Assembly: GCF_017313085.1 (NCBI RefSeq)
Contig: NZ_JAFLNF010000004.1
Location: forward strand, 62,001-126,000
Direction: 5' to 3'
DNA length: 64,000 nucleotides
Source of the DNA: Roseibium limicola
GTDB lineage: Bacteria; Pseudomonadota; Alphaproteobacteria; Rhizobiales; Stappiaceae
Shown here: positions 63,409 to 64,000 of the stretch, piece by piece
How positions within the stretch are numbered: the first letter of the stretch is position 1
How the letters are laid out: each line of letters opens with the position of its first letter
Position numbers and translations under genes: made by a program
The notes under the pieces: model-generated
The model's input: the letters and a program-made list of their open reading frames with translations, nothing else
Told to the model about the DNA's origin: nothing
Database searches by the model: none

Positions 63409-64000
63409 TCAGGCAGAACTGGCGAGGAGGTTTCCGACTTGCTCGCCGGTTCCCGCATATAACGAGCTGACAGACGCGCTCTGATAGCTGAGAGCGCTGT
63501 TTCCGGATGTTGCTTCGATGTTGGCGGCTGTCGCCGAACGGGCACTCAGTCCGGTTCGGCTGTCATACGACACCCGGTCGATGGAAATGAATTCTGCCGA
63601 CACTGTCTGATCGCCGATCTCGGCTTCGATGGTCGTGGTTGAAATACTGGCGCTTTCGAACTGCAGCAGTTGTGTGCTGGCGTCGTCGCGTATGCCTTTG
63701 TCGCCGAGAGCGGTTTGCAACTTGCCAGCAGTTTTCTGATATTCGGCGATGGAGGCGAGGGCCTTTTTCTCGCTGTCCTCTTCCGTCTCGCCTTTGCCCT
63801 GGTCAACCGCCTTTTGCAGCGCGGCAATCACGACGGCATCCTTCTCTGCCTTCTTGGTGGCATTTTCCAAGACAGAGGTGACGGGATTGGCCGTCGCAGC
63901 CTTATCGGTCTGCTGCCCGGAAGCGGCGGATTTTCCCGATGTCGCCGACAGGGAAGCAATCAGCGTCGAGGACGTCTGCGTCGTCGTCTCGATGGAGATC
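63409..64000 (-). CDS. Unrecognised protein, N-terminus outside window
   Basis: The frame is open from the right edge (64000) to a stop at 63409, giving 197 C-terminal residues. It is rich in Ser, Thr and Ala with a Lys/Glu helix (about middle) and a patterned end SISTTTIEAEIGDQTVSAEF, RVSYDSRTGLSARSA, AALSYQSASVSSLY. I do not recognise a family; a secreted or surface-associated protein is conceivable by composition. Only the tail is seen, so no function is given. Confidence 0.6.
   Translation of the reverse strand, partial: ISIETTTQTSSTLIASLSATSGKSAASGQQTDKAATANPVTSVLENATKKAEKDAVVIAALQKAVDQGKGETEEDSEKKALASIAEYQKTAGKLQTALGDKGIRDDASTQLLQFESASISTTTIEAEIGDQTVSAEFISIDRVSYDSRTGLSARSATAANIEATSGNSALSYQSASVSSLYAGTGEQVGNLLASSA

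Overview
The window is about 64 kb of GC-rich chromosomal DNA from an alphaproteobacterium, most likely of the order Hyphomicrobiales (Rhizobiales) and possibly a Stappia/Roseibium-like marine lineage. This rests on the lptB-rpoN-hpf-ptsN order at the left end, the long-form hpf, the CbiG-CobJ fusion, and the many short ATGA-type gene overlaps. The placement is inferred from gene content only; no database search was made. No phage, transposase, rRNA or CRISPR array is visible. The genes look like ordinary chromosome, with one tRNA-Ser.

Layout: (1) 0-3.3 kb holds the lptB tail, rpoN (sigma-54), hpf (ribosome hibernation) and ptsN (PTS-Ntr EIIA). (2) 3.3-15.2 kb is a cobalamin (B12) island in three transcription units: cbiD-cobK (minus), cobA-cobB (plus, followed by an RcnB-like gene), and a long minus-strand operon (small His-containing membrane protein, cbiX, cobH, an 81-aa gene, cobL, cobI, a cbiG-cobJ fusion, cobM). 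CbiX, CbiD and CbiG together, with no CobG or CobF in view, point to the early-cobalt-insertion route. (3) 15.6-18.9 kb has an APC-like permease, a short YegD-type Hsp70 and a two-ACT-domain regulator. (4) 19-32.7 kb is an iron-siderophore uptake island: an AraC/PchR-like regulator, two TonB-dependent receptors with similar promoter motifs, an exported Fes-like esterase, a DUF2218 protein, an Fe-siderophore ABC transporter and a dedicated ExbB-ExbD-ExbD-TonB unit. (5) 32.7-39.5 kb is a TetR regulator divergent from a complete RND efflux pump.

(6) 40-43.8 kb is a minus-strand sulfur cluster (Crp/Fnr regulator, DUF2892 protein, persulfide-dioxygenase-like MBL protein, SulP transporter). (7) 44-47.8 kb holds tRNA-Ser(GGA), a small membrane protein behind a structured leader, msrA, and a coupled pair of a small anchored protein and a chemoreceptor with an intramembrane His-rich sensor. 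(8) 47.9-64 kb holds housekeeping and single genes: a pabB-pabC fusion, a DUF925 protein, pheT-pheS, a LysR regulator and small DUF1127-like protein, a MerR-SDR pair, phnA, lepA, a GNAT, a patatin-mepA pair, an M42 peptidase and an unrecognised protein cut by the window edge.

Noncoding features worth attention are four bipartite hairpin elements (two near 12.7 kb, two near 39.7 kb) whose stems differ by compensatory changes, a shared operator-like motif in front of both siderophore receptors, and a three-hairpin leader at 44.3 kb that can hide or expose a ribosome binding site. The most interesting candidate for a poorly described system is the small-protein/His-rich-chemoreceptor pair at 46-47.8 kb.
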